Below, piece by piece: positions 45,377-54,838 of a stretch of 64,000 nucleotides of DNA. The notes under the pieces were generated by a model. The model saw only the letters and a list, made by a program, of their open reading frames with translations. It ran no database searches and was not told where the DNA came from. This stretch comes from a bacterium (GTDB lineage: Bacteria > Hinthialibacterota > Hinthialibacteria > Hinthialibacterales > Hinthialibacteraceae). The position numbers were made by a program, and so were the translations under genes. The DNA is taken from the NCBI GenBank assembly GCA_016125385.1, contig WGLV01000010.1:62001-126000 (forward strand), given 5' to 3'. Numbering within the stretch: the first letter of the stretch is position 1; the number at the start of each line of letters is the position of its first letter.

Positions 45377-47143
45377 TTAACCCGAAATCGCCTCGCGAAT
45401 GCGCTGTTTCAACGCGGTATACCGCGTTCGTATCTTATTGTTCCTGATGGCGATGGCAAGGGCGTTTGGATCGCCGACCAGGACCACCAGCGATTTTCCA
45501 CGGCTGACGGCGGTATAGATTAAATTACGTTGAAGCATCGGATAATGTTGACGCACAAGCGGAATAATCACGGCGGGGAATTCGCTCCCTTGTGATTTAT
45601 GAACCGTCATGGCATAGGCGAGCGACGTGTTATCCATCTCGGTCAAATGATACACCACATCGCGCCCATCAAAGTCGACCGTAATCATTAAACGTCTCGA
45701 CTCGATATCGGTTACATACCCGATGTCACCGTTAAACACATCGCGAGAATAATCATTCTTTGTCTGCATGATTTTGTCGCCGATTGAAACGCCATACAGC
45801 GGAGTTCCCAGCCGATGTTGCGAAGGCGTGAGTCGATCCTGCAAGGTTTCGTTCATTTTTTCGACGCCCGCGGCCCGTTTGATCATGGGACACAAAACCT
45901 GTATATCCCGCCGTGCATCAAGGCCGAATTGTTTGGGAATGCGATCCACCGCCATTTCCAGAACGGCTTCCTGCGCGCGTTCGGGATGAGGCCGGTTGAT
46001 GAAGAAAAAATCCTGTCCGGCGTCGAGACCGAGGCCATCCAGTTCGGGCATTTCGCCCCGGTTGATTTTTTGCGCGTTCACCGAGATCAGGCTGCCCTCG
46101 CGTTGCCGAAAAATCTCAGCGAGATGAATTGTACGGAACTGCTCACATTCAATCAGATCATGTAATACAAGCCCGGGGCCAACAGCGGGAAGCTGATCGA
46201 CATCGCCGACGAAGATGAGATGAACATCAGGCCGAAGCGCTTTTAACAGGTGCATCATTAGTTCAACATCAATCATGGATGCTTCATCAACGACAAGCAG
46301 GTCGGCTTTCAAGGGTCGAACATCGTTTCTGTTAAAGCGGCGCGCATCGGGGTTGTATTCAAGCATGCGATGAATCGTCGAGGCGTTTCGCCCCGTGCTT
46401 TGAGCGAGGCGTTTGGCGGCTCGCCCAGTGGGCGCGGCGAGGAAGATGCGAGCGCCGCGTTGTTCCCACAGGCCGATCATGCCACGCAAGATGGTTGTTT
46501 TACCCGTACCGGGGCCGCCGGTAATAAGAACGATTTTATCCTGAATGGACGCGGAGACCGCTTCACGCTGAGCGGCGGCGAAATGGATGCCGAGATCGGC
46601 CTGTACGCGATCGATTTCCGACTCATCGGGCGTGGACAACCCCATTCGAGAAGGCGCCGCGTAAATGGAAGCCAGGCGTTTTGCGACTTCCGTCTCCGCT
46701 CTATAGAGGTCATCGAGATAGACGGTTTCATTTTTTTCGCCTTCTTCATCACTCATCTCACCGCGATAGAGACCGCCATAATCGGCAAGCGAGTCGATTG
46801 CGTCGTAAAACGCCTGTTCGTCACCAAACTGAAGCGTCCTGGTCATACGGGTGAATAATTCAGCCAGCGGGAGATAGACATGGCCTTCCGTCGAGGCCTG
46901 GTGGAGGAGGTGCCGAACGGCTCCAGAAACACGCAGGGGATTGGTTTCATCCCATCCCGCGCCATGCGCCATGCGCTCCGCGACAGCCCACACCGAACGT
47001 TCGCCCATTTCAAGAAGACGGTATGGATTATCACGCACCAGTTCCAACGCCGCTTCACCAAAGTAATAGTAAGCGGAATTGGCGACTGACACCGGTGCGC
47101 CAAGGTCAATCAACCCCTGTATGACTTTCTTCTTTATAGACAT
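45377..47143 (-). CDS. recD2: RecD2/TraA-type helicase, N-terminally short
   Basis: The 588-residue SF1B helicase has a helix-hairpin-helix-like start (VIQGLIDLGAPVSVANSAYYYFGEAALELVRDNPYRLLEMG), Walker A LITGGPGTGKTT, LAAPTGRAAKRLA, Walker B VVDEASMIDVELM, FVGDVDQLPAVGPG, the SH3 pin region, and LAYAMTVHKSQGSEFPAVIIPL ... IYTAVSRGK. Typical RecD2 proteins are 700-800 residues; here the first ~100 residues are missing, and the intergenic space upstream (131 bases) cannot hold them. It unwinds DNA 5' to 3' in repair. The ribosome site is weak. Confidence 0.9.
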   Translation of the reverse strand: MSIKKKVIQGLIDLGAPVSVANSAYYYFGEAALELVRDNPYRLLEMGERSVWAVAERMAHGAGWDETNPLRVSGAVRHLLHQASTEGHVYLPLAELFTRMTRTLQFGDEQAFYDAIDSLADYGGLYRGEMSDEEGEKNETVYLDDLYRAETEVAKRLASIYAAPSRMGLSTPDESEIDRVQADLGIHFAAAQREAVSASIQDKIVLITGGPGTGKTTILRGMIGLWEQRGARIFLAAPTGRAAKRLAQSTGRNASTIHRMLEYNPDARRFNRNDVRPLKADLLVVDEASMIDVELMMHLLKALRPDVHLIFVGDVDQLPAVGPGLVLHDLIECEQFRTIHLAEIFRQREGSLISVNAQKINRGEMPELDGLGLDAGQDFFFINRPHPERAQEAVLEMAVDRIPKQFGLDARRDIQVLCPMIKRAAGVEKMNETLQDRLTPSQHRLGTPLYGVSIGDKIMQTKNDYSRDVFNGDIGYVTDIESRRLMITVDFDGRDVVYHLTEMDNTSLAYAMTVHKSQGSEFPAVIIPLVRQHYPMLQRNLIYTAVSRGKSLVVLVGDPNALAIAIRNNKIRTRYTALKQRIREAISG

Positions 47144-47274
47144 TGCATCCGTTTTTTCATGAAGTCATAACTCCCAAACACAAAGAGACAGGCGATAAAC
47201 ACCAGTTCCTCAGGAAACAATCCACGAATGAAACACATTCACAACGCATCTCGTCTCTCCATGATTCTGAAGAC

Positions 47275-48264
47275 CTACAATTTGCTCCCGTTTTCGATCG
47301 TCTCAAATTCTTCCAGTTCGGGAGCGCTGGGGATCGCGGGCCCCGGATGACGACGCACGCCGAGATGTCGTTGGGCGATCAGTAGCAGCATGGCGCCACA
47401 AAAAATCACCAAGCCCGCGATCCACTGGCCAACCGTCAGGACTTCGTGAAAGATGAAATACGAACCGATCGACGTCAAAAACGGCGTAGTCAGTGAACAG
47501 GAAGTGCTGATCGATACGCCCACTTCATTGATCGCGTAATAATACAACGTATGGGCAAGGGCGATGCCCAGCACGGCGGAAAACAATAATACTCCGAAAC
47601 GGCCTTCCGACATTTGAAACAGGCGCACGGGCTCGCCAAAGAGAAACATCAGGACGAATAATCCCGATCCGGTGTAGGTACAAATGATGGGGAAGGAAAT
47701 CCAGGGATCGATCCCGCGCATAAAATACCGCACGGAAACGCCGTACATGCCGATGAAGATCATGTGAGCGAAGAGAATCAACAGCCCCGTGGAGGTGGCT
47801 CCGCTGAAGGCGCGGCCTCGCAGGAGATTCATCGCGACGAATCCGGATATGCTGATCACCGCGCCGCTCCAGAAAAGCCTCGAGCGAATCAGCGCCAGTT
47901 CATCCGGAAAGAGAATAAACGACCACGTGATGGCGAACAGGATCGAGCCTCGGCCGAGAAACATCATGAAACCGGGTTCCAGATAATAAGGACACATGGC
48001 GAACAATACCTGCGCCATAATGTTGACGATGGAAGGGATGATGGCCCAGCGCCAGTATTCACGCCGTACCCGGCCATGCAGAGAAAAATATATCAGCGGG
48101 CCTGACCACAGAAGCAGAGCAAACGAGTAACGTGTTCCATTCGCCGTCCATGAATCGACTTCATGAATAAACGAACGCAAAAAGAGAGGCATGGCGCTCC
48201 AGCACAAAATCGCGCCGATCAGGGCGAGAGTCGCTTTCCAGTGAAATTTCGACGCAGGGCTCAT
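47275..48264 (-). CDS. DMT-superfamily (EamA) transporter
   Basis: The 329-residue inner-membrane protein has ten hydrophobic segments in two EamA repeats (first repeat WKATLALIGAILCWSAMPLFLRSFI..., second from ~TSTGLLILFAHMIFIGMYGVSVRYF, with LAHTLYYYAINEVGVSISTSCSLTTPFLTSIGSYFIFHEVLTVGQWIAGLVIFCGAMLLL). The substrate (metabolite or drug efflux) cannot be told. It ends with a short charged tail (APELEEFETIENGSKL). It is upstream of recD2 on the same strand, 131 bases apart. Confidence 0.92.
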   Translation of the reverse strand: MSPASKFHWKATLALIGAILCWSAMPLFLRSFIHEVDSWTANGTRYSFALLLWSGPLIYFSLHGRVRREYWRWAIIPSIVNIMAQVLFAMCPYYLEPGFMMFLGRGSILFAITWSFILFPDELALIRSRLFWSGAVISISGFVAMNLLRGRAFSGATSTGLLILFAHMIFIGMYGVSVRYFMRGIDPWISFPIICTYTGSGLFVLMFLFGEPVRLFQMSEGRFGVLLFSAVLGIALAHTLYYYAINEVGVSISTSCSLTTPFLTSIGSYFIFHEVLTVGQWIAGLVIFCGAMLLLIAQRHLGVRRHPGPAIPSAPELEEFETIENGSKL

Positions 48265-48403
48265 GCGGAACTTCTTTACGTGTTAAATATAGTTCAGAGC
48301 CGTCTCCGGAATAGCTGTGGATTCATCGCTCCGGAGGGCGTATTTTCAAGCATGGTTTGATTCAACCGGATTTCAAGTGACGCATATTCGGGCAGAGGGA
48401 TAA

Positions 48404-49654
48404 ATGAGCGAACCGATCGTCTGTCTTCATATCGCCGATCTTCATTTCGGCATGGAAAACTATGGACACGTGAATCCTCAAACGGGCATGCACACCCGGC
48501 TGGAGGATTTTTCAAATAGCCTCAATCAGGCGATCGATTACGCGATCGATTCGCCGGTCGACGCGGCGATATTCGCGGGCGACGCCTACAAGCGCAATTC
48601 ACCTTCACCCACCGAACAACGCGAACTGGTCAAAGCGTTTCAACGGCTGGCCGACGCCGAGATTCCCACCGTCATGATTTCAGGCAATCACGACATCCCC
48701 GTCATGCACGGCCGGGCGTCGTCGATCGATATTTTCCGTTCGGTAAGACCGGGTTGGTTTCACGTCTTCGTCAATCGCCCCACACTGAGCGACGCCCCGT
48801 TGATCCAGACGAAAAAAGGCCCGCTCGCGGTTTGTTGTCTGCCCTATATCAGCCCGAGTTTTCTATTGAACAACCCGGAGAACCGGGGCTTAAAAGGCGA
48901 CGCGCTGCGTGACAGGTATGAAACGTTCTATCAAGACGTAATGCGTTCCATGGCGCGCCAGATTGACGATGACGTGCCACGCGTGCTGGCGGCGCATCTC
49001 ACCGTTCACGGCTCAATCACGGGGGGCTACCGGGGCGCGCCGCTGCTCACCGACGACGTGCAGATTCTTCCCTCAAACCTCGCGGCGGCCGGGTACGACT
49101 ACGTGGCGCTGGGGCATATTCACCAGTATCAGAATCTCTCGCCGCGCGAGGAGGTCCCGGTGGTATATTGCGGCAGTATCGACCGAATCGACTTCGGCGA
49201 AGCGGAGGAACAAAAAGGATTCGTCATCGCGCGAATCAGGCGAGGCCGCGCCGAGCATGAGTTCATCCCCATTCAGACGCGGGATTTCATTGACATTCAC
49301 GTGGAGCGGAGCGAACGTCTCAACCTGACCGAACGCATACTCATCGCGATTGAACGCGAAGCGGTGAAAGGCGCGGTGGTGAGGCTTCGCTATGAAGCGA
49401 CGGATGAAGAAGCGGCGGGACTGGACATGAAACGCGTTCAGGAGGCGCTGCAAACCGCGCATCACAAAGCCGGGGTCATCCGAGTTCCCAACCGGGCGGC
49501 GAATGAAAGGCGCAGCCAGACGCTCAAGGATGACGTTTCGTTACGTGACGCGCTGACGGCGTATCTCAGTCAACACGCGGATTTTCAGAAAGACGCGGAA
49601 GCGCTGCAACAAAAAGCAACCGAAATCGATCAGGCCGTTCGAGGCCGCCTGTAA
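48404..49654 (+). CDS. SbcD-like metallophosphoesterase exonuclease subunit
   Basis: The 416-residue protein keeps all five metal motifs: HIADLHFG, FAGDAYKRN, ISGNHDIP, AAHLTVHG and ALGHIHQYQ, with YCGSIDRIDFGEAEEQKGF typical of SbcD/Mre11. The C-terminal ~130 residues are the capping and coiled region (LRDALTAYLSQHADFQKDAEALQQKATEIDQAV). SbcD normally works with the SMC-like SbcC ATPase encoded next to it; here ftsY is adjacent and on the opposite strand. AGAGGG lies a few bases before the ATG. Confidence 0.88.
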   Translation: MSEPIVCLHIADLHFGMENYGHVNPQTGMHTRLEDFSNSLNQAIDYAIDSPVDAAIFAGDAYKRNSPSPTEQRELVKAFQRLADAEIPTVMISGNHDIPVMHGRASSIDIFRSVRPGWFHVFVNRPTLSDAPLIQTKKGPLAVCCLPYISPSFLLNNPENRGLKGDALRDRYETFYQDVMRSMARQIDDDVPRVLAAHLTVHGSITGGYRGAPLLTDDVQILPSNLAAAGYDYVALGHIHQYQNLSPREEVPVVYCGSIDRIDFGEAEEQKGFVIARIRRGRAEHEFIPIQTRDFIDIHVERSERLNLTERILIAIEREAVKGAVVRLRYEATDEEAAGLDMKRVQEALQTAHHKAGVIRVPNRAANERRSQTLKDDVSLRDALTAYLSQHADFQKDAEALQQKATEIDQAVRGRL

Positions 49655-49658
49655 CGCA

Positions 49659-50816
49659 TCAGGCGGGCGTCTGGGTTGGAGCGGCGGTTTCCGTTTCAGA
49701 AGGCGATTCGGTTTCGATCTGGAAAAGAGCCCGGGTGAAAGCATCCGGATCGAAACTCTGCAAGTCGCCGATCGCCTCGCCGACGCCGATCCATTTCACA
49801 GGAAGCTTAAGCTGCTTGTGAACGGCGAGAATCACGCCGCCTTTCGCGGTTCCGTCCAGCTTGGTGAGAACCAGACCGGTAATCTTACATGCTTCCATGA
49901 AGGTGCGCGCCTGCGACAAGGCGTTCTGGCCCGTGGAGGCGTCGAGCACCAACAGCGTCTCATGCGGCGCGGATGAAAACTCGCGTGATATCACTCGCGC
50001 CATTTTGGCGAGTTCCTGCATCAGATTGGATTTTGTGTGGAGGCGTCCGGCGGTATCAATGATGATGACGTCAAACGCTTCACTTTTCGCCCGTTCCATC
50101 GCGTTGAACACGACCGAAGATGGATCGGAGCCTTCCTTACCCGCGACGATCTCCACTCCGGCGCGCTGAGACCAGATCACCAGTTGTTCGATGGCGGCAG
50201 CGCGGAAAGTGTCAGCCGCGACCAACAGAACCGATTTACCTTCCTGTTTGAAACGATAGGCGAGTTTGCCTATGGCGGTGGTTTTTCCGACGCCGTTCAC
50301 ACCAATGACCAGGTAGATGCTGGGTCCGGCAGGCGCGGTCCGCATATCACGCTCGCCCTGTTCGAGCATTTCACGCGAGATTTCCTGAAGAGACCTCGTC
50401 AGCCAGGGGAGGTCGTCGGAATCGCTCTTTTTTTCTCGACGGATGCGGTCGCGCAGTTCATCCATCATCTCGAGCGTGGTATCGAGGCCAACATCGGCGG
50501 AAATCAGTACCTCTTCCAGTTCTTCCAACAGCTCCGCATCGATTTTGCCGCGCAGACGGAATATCTGAACCGCCCGAGTGACGATATTCTCACGGGTTTT
50601 GCGCAAGCTGTCGCGTAACCGCGCAAAAAAGCCTTTGCGGGGTTTTTCTTCTTCGACAGGCTCCACCGGCGCCGGGACCGGCTCCTGCGCAGCCGGAGCC
50701 TCAGGAGGTTGCGCTGACGTGGACGCGGGTTCGGCGTTGAGAGGCGTTGATGGAGATTCCTGCGTCGAATCAGCCGCCGAATCAGCGGGGTCTTCTTTTT
50801 TTCTCTTCCAGAACAT
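49659..50816 (-). CDS. ftsY: Signal recognition particle receptor FtsY
   Basis: The 385-residue SRP receptor has an acidic/proline-rich N-terminal linker (~20-65: many E, P, A), an NG domain beginning GFFARLRDSLRKTRENIVTRAVQIFRLRGKIDAELLEELEEVLISADVGLDTTLEMM, G1 VIGVNGVGKTTAIGKLA, DTFRAAAIEQL, G3 IIDTAGRLHTKSNLMQEL, LVLDASTGQNALSQARTF, G4 LVLTKLDGTAKGG and WIGVGEAIGDLQSFD. It targets ribosome-nascent chains to the Sec translocon. AGGA lies nine bases before the ATG. It is convergent with the SbcD-like gene. Confidence 0.97.
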   Translation of the reverse strand: MFWKRKKEDPADSAADSTQESPSTPLNAEPASTSAQPPEAPAAQEPVPAPVEPVEEEKPRKGFFARLRDSLRKTRENIVTRAVQIFRLRGKIDAELLEELEEVLISADVGLDTTLEMMDELRDRIRREKKSDSDDLPWLTRSLQEISREMLEQGERDMRTAPAGPSIYLVIGVNGVGKTTAIGKLAYRFKQEGKSVLLVAADTFRAAAIEQLVIWSQRAGVEIVAGKEGSDPSSVVFNAMERAKSEAFDVIIIDTAGRLHTKSNLMQELAKMARVISREFSSAPHETLLVLDASTGQNALSQARTFMEACKITGLVLTKLDGTAKGGVILAVHKQLKLPVKWIGVGEAIGDLQSFDPDAFTRALFQIETESPSETETAAPTQTPA

Positions 50817-51122
50817 TCGAATGATTCCTGGTCGTGATATTTTCAGTTGTCACCATACAGTTCGGATAGCGGAGGGCAAAAATCATGTTTTCCCGTGATT
50901 ATCACCAGTTTCCACCGGGTTCGATACGAACGTATTTTTGACAATCGTTCTACCTGTGTTCTCTCATGATAATTCGAGGCGGGAATCCCGCAAGGCAGTG
51001 TGGAAAAAGACGGCGGGAGGGCATCCAAGACTATATGGCGGCGCAAGCGGCTGTTAGTATGAAGGCTCACTTTCCTTGGGGAAACTTATCGATATCCGTT
51101 TGATTGAAAGGAGAAATTCATC
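50817..51122. other. 306-base divergent intergenic region
   Basis: It lies between ftsY and the Gfo/Idh/MocA gene. A consensus -35 TTGACA (50938-50943) is followed 18 bases later by a poor TCTCAT (50962-50967). A small GCGGG-AAT-CCCGC hairpin sits at 50979-50991. AAAGGAG before the 51123 ATG is a good ribosome site. Nothing else is recognised. Confidence 0.5.
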
Positions 51123-52298
51123 ATGTCCCAACGGCCATTAAACGTGGGGCTCGTCGGCGGTGGTGGAGGGGCGTTCATCGTCAATCCTCACCAGAAAGCC
51201 ATCTTTTTCGACGGGACCCGCCGCGTCACCGCGGCCGCGTTGCACCCCGATCCCGAAATCGCCATGAAAGAGGCGGAAAACTGGAAATATCCGATCACCG
51301 GATATCGCAGTTACGACGAGATGCTGGACGCGGAGAGCAAAAAACCCGCCGGCGAAGGTCTCGATTACATCCTGATCGTCACCCCGAACTTCGTGCATTT
51401 CGATCCCGCCAAGAAGGCATTGGAAAAGGGGATTCCCGTCTTCTGTGAAAAGCCGCTGACCGTGAAGCTGGAAGAGTCGGATGAACTGGTCAAGATCGTC
51501 GGCGAAAAGAAGATCCCGTTCTGCGTCGCGCACACTTACCTGGGTCACTGGAGCAGCCGTCTGGCGCGGTTTATCGTTCAATCGGGCCTGATCGGCGAAG
51601 TGCGCTGGGCGGATGCCTATTACATTCAGGGCTGGCTCTCAACCCGCACGGAAGACAAAGGCGTCATGCAGGCTGAATGGCGCGTCGATCCCAAGCGCGC
51701 GGGTCTGTCAGGCTGCGGCGGAGACATCGGCACGCACGCGATGATGCAGTTGCGTTACGTCACCGGTCTGGAGCCCACCAAGGTGCTCGGCCGGCTCGAA
51801 ACATTTGTAAAAGGCCGCCAGCTGGACGACCATTTCACCGTGTACTGCGAACTGAATAACGGCGGCAAGGCGCTGGTTCGCGCTTCTCAGATCTGCATCG
51901 GCCACAAGAACGACCTCGGTCTGGAAGTGAACGGCGACAAGGGCACCTTGGTGTGGAAGCAGGAAGAACCTGAAAAAGTCGTCGTCCATCTGCCGGGACA
52001 ACCCGACCGCGTCTACTGGCGCGGCGAAGTTCAGCCCAACGACGGCTTCTTTGGCGATATTCCCGCCGATCTGCTCGCCGAACCGACGATTCCCTCAGGG
52101 CATCCCGAAGCGTTCCATGACGCTTTCGCGCGGCTTCACCGCTGCTTTGAAGCGGACGTTCGGGCCTATCAGAAGGGCGAGTACAAGGGCGCTGACGGCT
52201 CGAAATACGCTACAGTGAACGATGGCCGCCACGGCATCTATTTCATCACCAAAGCTGTGGAAAGCAGTCAGAAAGGTGGAGTCTGGGTCGACCTGTAA
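51123..52298 (+). CDS. Gfo/Idh/MocA family oxidoreductase (cytoplasmic)
   Basis: The 391-residue protein has [21 protein letters not shown] in place of the usual GxGxx[39 protein letters not shown] (the EKP motif intact), [41 protein letters not shown], and [22 protein letters not shown]. It oxidises or epimerises a sugar-like substrate with NAD(P). Unlike the copy at 4690 there is no signal peptide. AAAGGAG lies nine bases upstream. It ends at a very strong terminator. Confidence 0.94.
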   Translation: MSQRPLNVGLVGGGGGAFIVNPHQKAIFFDGTRRVTAAALHPDPEIAMKEAENWKYPITGYRSYDEMLDAESKKPAGEGLDYILIVTPNFVHFDPAKKALEKGIPVFCEKPLTVKLEESDELVKIVGEKKIPFCVAHTYLGHWSSRLARFIVQSGLIGEVRWADAYYIQGWLSTRTEDKGVMQAEWRVDPKRAGLSGCGGDIGTHAMMQLRYVTGLEPTKVLGRLETFVKGRQLDDHFTVYCELNNGGKALVRASQICIGHKNDLGLEVNGDKGTLVWKQEEPEKVVVHLPGQPDRVYWRGEVQPNDGFFGDIPADLLAEPTIPSGHPEAFHDAFARLHRCFEADVRAYQKGEYKGADGSKYATVNDGRHGIYFITKAVESSQKGGVWVDL

Positions 52299-52329
52299 TT
52301 CAGACTACTCATCGAGAAAAAAGCTGATC

Positions 52330-52366
52330 AAGGCCTCGTCACGAGTTTCGTGGCGAGGCCTTTTTT
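52330..52366 (+). terminator. Long-stem Rho-independent terminator
   Basis: Fifteen-position stem from AAGGCCTCG-T-CACGA to TCGTG-G-CGAGGCCTT with a three-base loop and one T-G position, followed by TTTTTT. Confidence 0.92.
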
Positions 52367-52532
52367 ATGGTTGTTTACTTTTTAAAACAACTGTTTTATA
52401 GTGCTATACCTTTAAGTAAATTAAATTGATTCAAATATTAACTAATCCGCCTTTTACTACATTGAAGGGAGTTTGTCACCAAGGATCGCGCACCATGGAT
52501 TCTAGAATCATGCGGCGCACTGGTACCCAAAA

Positions 52533-53348
52533 ATGAACGAGAATTTGGATCAGGAACAATCCAGACAAGCTGAACAGTCGCTCGCCCGTCTGATCAGCCG
52601 CTTTTTTGAAAGCCGCTTGCCCTCCCAACAATGGGCCAAGATCGACCTGATCGTCGAACAGATCACGATACCCAACGAGGAACGCAAACAGACTTGCGAC
52701 GCTTCTCTTGAACGAGCGAGGCACTATCTGGCCTGTCTGGGCGACTATCAGAGCGCGAGTACGCTCGATACCGAGCGTCACTATACCTATCTCATCAGCA
52801 AACAGGAAATCTTTATCGAACGGCTCGGTGAATTCGCGTCGATTCGAATGCAGCTGAGCAACATTCTGCTTTCGCAAGGCGGGTTACAGACTGAACAGCA
52901 CGGATTGATCAGAAAATTCATCGACGCCTCACTCGCGATGATGGTGATTCTCAACCACATCATTCAACGCGAGGTGGAAATCGGGGAAACGCTGGCGATG
53001 AAGATTCAGGAATACCTGCGGAAGTTCATCCGGAAAATTTCTCCTGACGACCCGCAACAGGTCATTCTGATCGCCAAGACGATGAAAGTCTTGCAGTCGG
53101 GTAAACTGAGCGCGGAGAACATCCGGCGGCTGAATTACGTCACGTTGCAAAAAAGCCTGGAGAAATACCAGGAAAAGCTGGAACACCGTCATCAAGTGCT
53201 GGAGGCGCTATCGCGGATCATTCAAGCTATCCAGGAATCGACTCAACACAACGATTCGTCACATCAAACGCAAACCACGATTGAAGCGCCATCAGAGACC
53301 ACCAGCGAGTCATCGTCACGAATGGCGCGAAGCACTGCCGCTGAATGA
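52533..53348 (+). CDS. Unrecognised all-helical cytoplasmic protein
   Basis: The 271-residue product has no signal or membrane segment and reads as long amphipathic helices throughout (QSLARLISRFFESRLPSQQWAKIDLIVEQI, LIRKFIDASLAMMVILNHIIQREVEIGETLAMKIQEYLRKFIRKI), with a coiled-coil-like segment LEKYQEKLEHRHQVLEALSRIIQAIQE at ~205-240 and a Ser/Thr/Gln-rich disordered tail of ~40 residues. No domain is recognised. The start has no good ribosome site. An AT-rich stretch (52370-52470) precedes it. Confidence 0.7.
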   Translation: MNENLDQEQSRQAEQSLARLISRFFESRLPSQQWAKIDLIVEQITIPNEERKQTCDASLERARHYLACLGDYQSASTLDTERHYTYLISKQEIFIERLGEFASIRMQLSNILLSQGGLQTEQHGLIRKFIDASLAMMVILNHIIQREVEIGETLAMKIQEYLRKFIRKISPDDPQQVILIAKTMKVLQSGKLSAENIRRLNYVTLQKSLEKYQEKLEHRHQVLEALSRIIQAIQESTQHNDSSHQTQTTIEAPSETTSESSSRMARSTAAE

Positions 53349-53398
53349 GCGTAAATTCAAACCACCATGATACGCCGTCAAGACGACTGGTTCTCCAG

Positions 53399-54421
53399 TT
53401 AACGGCTTAACACCTCATGAATCGCTTCATAGGCTGGTTTGGGCTGAAAGTCACGATCAAAGATCAACCCATCACCAAATCCTTTAAAAGTAAACGGTAT
53501 CCATGAAAAACGATCGGTGAATCCCCACATGATGAATACTTTGCATGCGGGCTGGTCGAGGCATGTTCTGAGAATAGCGGCGTACAGATCGGCTTGTTTC
53601 TTTAATTTTTCCGGCGTAACCGGCTGTTTGATACGAACATCCAGTTCGGTAATGTGAATTTCCAACCCCAGATCGGCGAATCGTTGCAGATTGCGAGCGA
53701 ATTCGTCCGCATCGAAGCGCCAGTCATAAAGCACGTGCATCTGGAATCCGACCCCATCGACCGGAACGCCGCGATCAACGTAATCTTTGACGCGCCTGTA
53801 CATGCCATCGGATTTGGCATTTATGTTCTCAATGTCGTATTCATTCACGATCAGTTTCGCCGATGGATCGGCTTCCAGAGCGAAGTGATGGGCGTATTCC
53901 ATATACGCCGAGCCGAGGGTTTCAGACCAGAGCGACTTGCGCGGTTCTCCTTTATTGTCGAAGTATTCATTCACGACGTCCCAGGCATATATACGGCCTT
54001 TATAGCGTCCAGCGACGGCCTGGATATGATCGCGCATCACATTGAGCAGTTCATCCCGCGTCCATTCCCGGTCCCGCATCCATCTCGGAATCGATTGATG
54101 CCAGATCAGAGTATGCCCGCGCACTTTCATCCCGTTAGTTTCCGCGAAATCAACCAGGGCGTCCGCATTTTGAAAGTCGTAGCGATCCTCGGCGGGGTGG
54201 GTGCGGTGGAATTTAAGTTCATTTTCCGGGGTGAGGATATTCATTTCACGAGCAAGCGTTTCCGCGTACTGCGTGCCGCGCTGGATCATCATATTCGCCG
54301 CGGCGCCGATCAACATCCCGCGTTTCGCGGCGAGTTCGCGCAAAGGGACTTCATCGGCGGAATACCCCGTCAACGCGATCGACAAGAAGATTAGAAACGG
54401 AATGATTCGCAGGACGTTCAT
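53399..54421 (-). CDS. GH10 endo-1,4-beta-xylanase
   Basis: The 340-residue protein has a signal peptide (VLRIIPFLIFLSIALTGYS) and a GH10 barrel: NILTPENELKFHRTHPAEDRYDF, VRGHTLIWHQSIPRWM, acid/base E152 in AWDVVNEYF, FQMHVLYDWRFD, nucleophile E259 in IHITELDVR, and FIMWGFTDRFSWIP. It hydrolyses xylan outside or in the periplasm. GGGGGAG lies six bases before the ATG. No other xylan gene is adjacent; the sulfatase and oxidoreductases in the window fit a plant or algal polysaccharide degrader. Confidence 0.96.
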   Translation of the reverse strand: MNVLRIIPFLIFLSIALTGYSADEVPLRELAAKRGMLIGAAANMMIQRGTQYAETLAREMNILTPENELKFHRTHPAEDRYDFQNADALVDFAETNGMKVRGHTLIWHQSIPRWMRDREWTRDELLNVMRDHIQAVAGRYKGRIYAWDVVNEYFDNKGEPRKSLWSETLGSAYMEYAHHFALEADPSAKLIVNEYDIENINAKSDGMYRRVKDYVDRGVPVDGVGFQMHVLYDWRFDADEFARNLQRFADLGLEIHITELDVRIKQPVTPEKLKKQADLYAAILRTCLDQPACKVFIMWGFTDRFSWIPFTFKGFGDGLIFDRDFQPKPAYEAIHEVLSR

Positions 54422-54475
54422 TGCATGCTCCCCCTGAAAATGGATGAGGCATTCTTTCAGAAAGCGTATGGCGGA

Positions 54476-54808
54476 TCAAGATTCAGAAGGTGAGATCGGC
54501 GTTCCCAGTTGTTTAAGGTATGGGAGAGAGTAGGTTCCCGTGCCGTGGCCGTCGCTAAAGCCGATCAGGTAGCCGTAATACCCCTGAGGCGACATCTGGG
54601 CGATGCGGAGTGGTTCAAGGTCTTTTTGAGATAACACGGGCAAGGCGGTCGGGTCGGCGGGCGGCTTTTCGCGGGTACACACAGCACAAGGACAAGCCTT
54701 GCGTAACTCACGCGCGGTATACAATCGCGTTTCTCCGTCGCTCCATTCAATCAGGAGTTCATCGTCGCCCTGACGGCGGATGGATAATGGCCGGATTTTC
54801 GGGTTCAT
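54476..54808 (-). CDS. DUF971 domain protein
   Basis: The 110-residue product carries LSIRRQGDDELLIEWSDGETRLYTARELRKACPCAVCTRE and MSPQGYYGYLIGFSDGHGTGTYSLPYLKQL, the pattern of DUF971 (the N-terminal domain of gamma-butyrobetaine hydroxylase-like proteins). Two or three cysteines (CPCAVC) and a histidine suggest a metal site. Free-standing forms are often linked with iron-sulfur or Mrp proteins elsewhere; no such neighbour is present here. The ribosome site is weak. Confidence 0.88.
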   Translation of the reverse strand: MNPKIRPLSIRRQGDDELLIEWSDGETRLYTARELRKACPCAVCTREKPPADPTALPVLSQKDLEPLRIAQMSPQGYYGYLIGFSDGHGTGTYSLPYLKQLGTPISPSES

Positions 54809-54838
54809 GCGTTTATTGAAACGCTGTCCAGATGAAAA

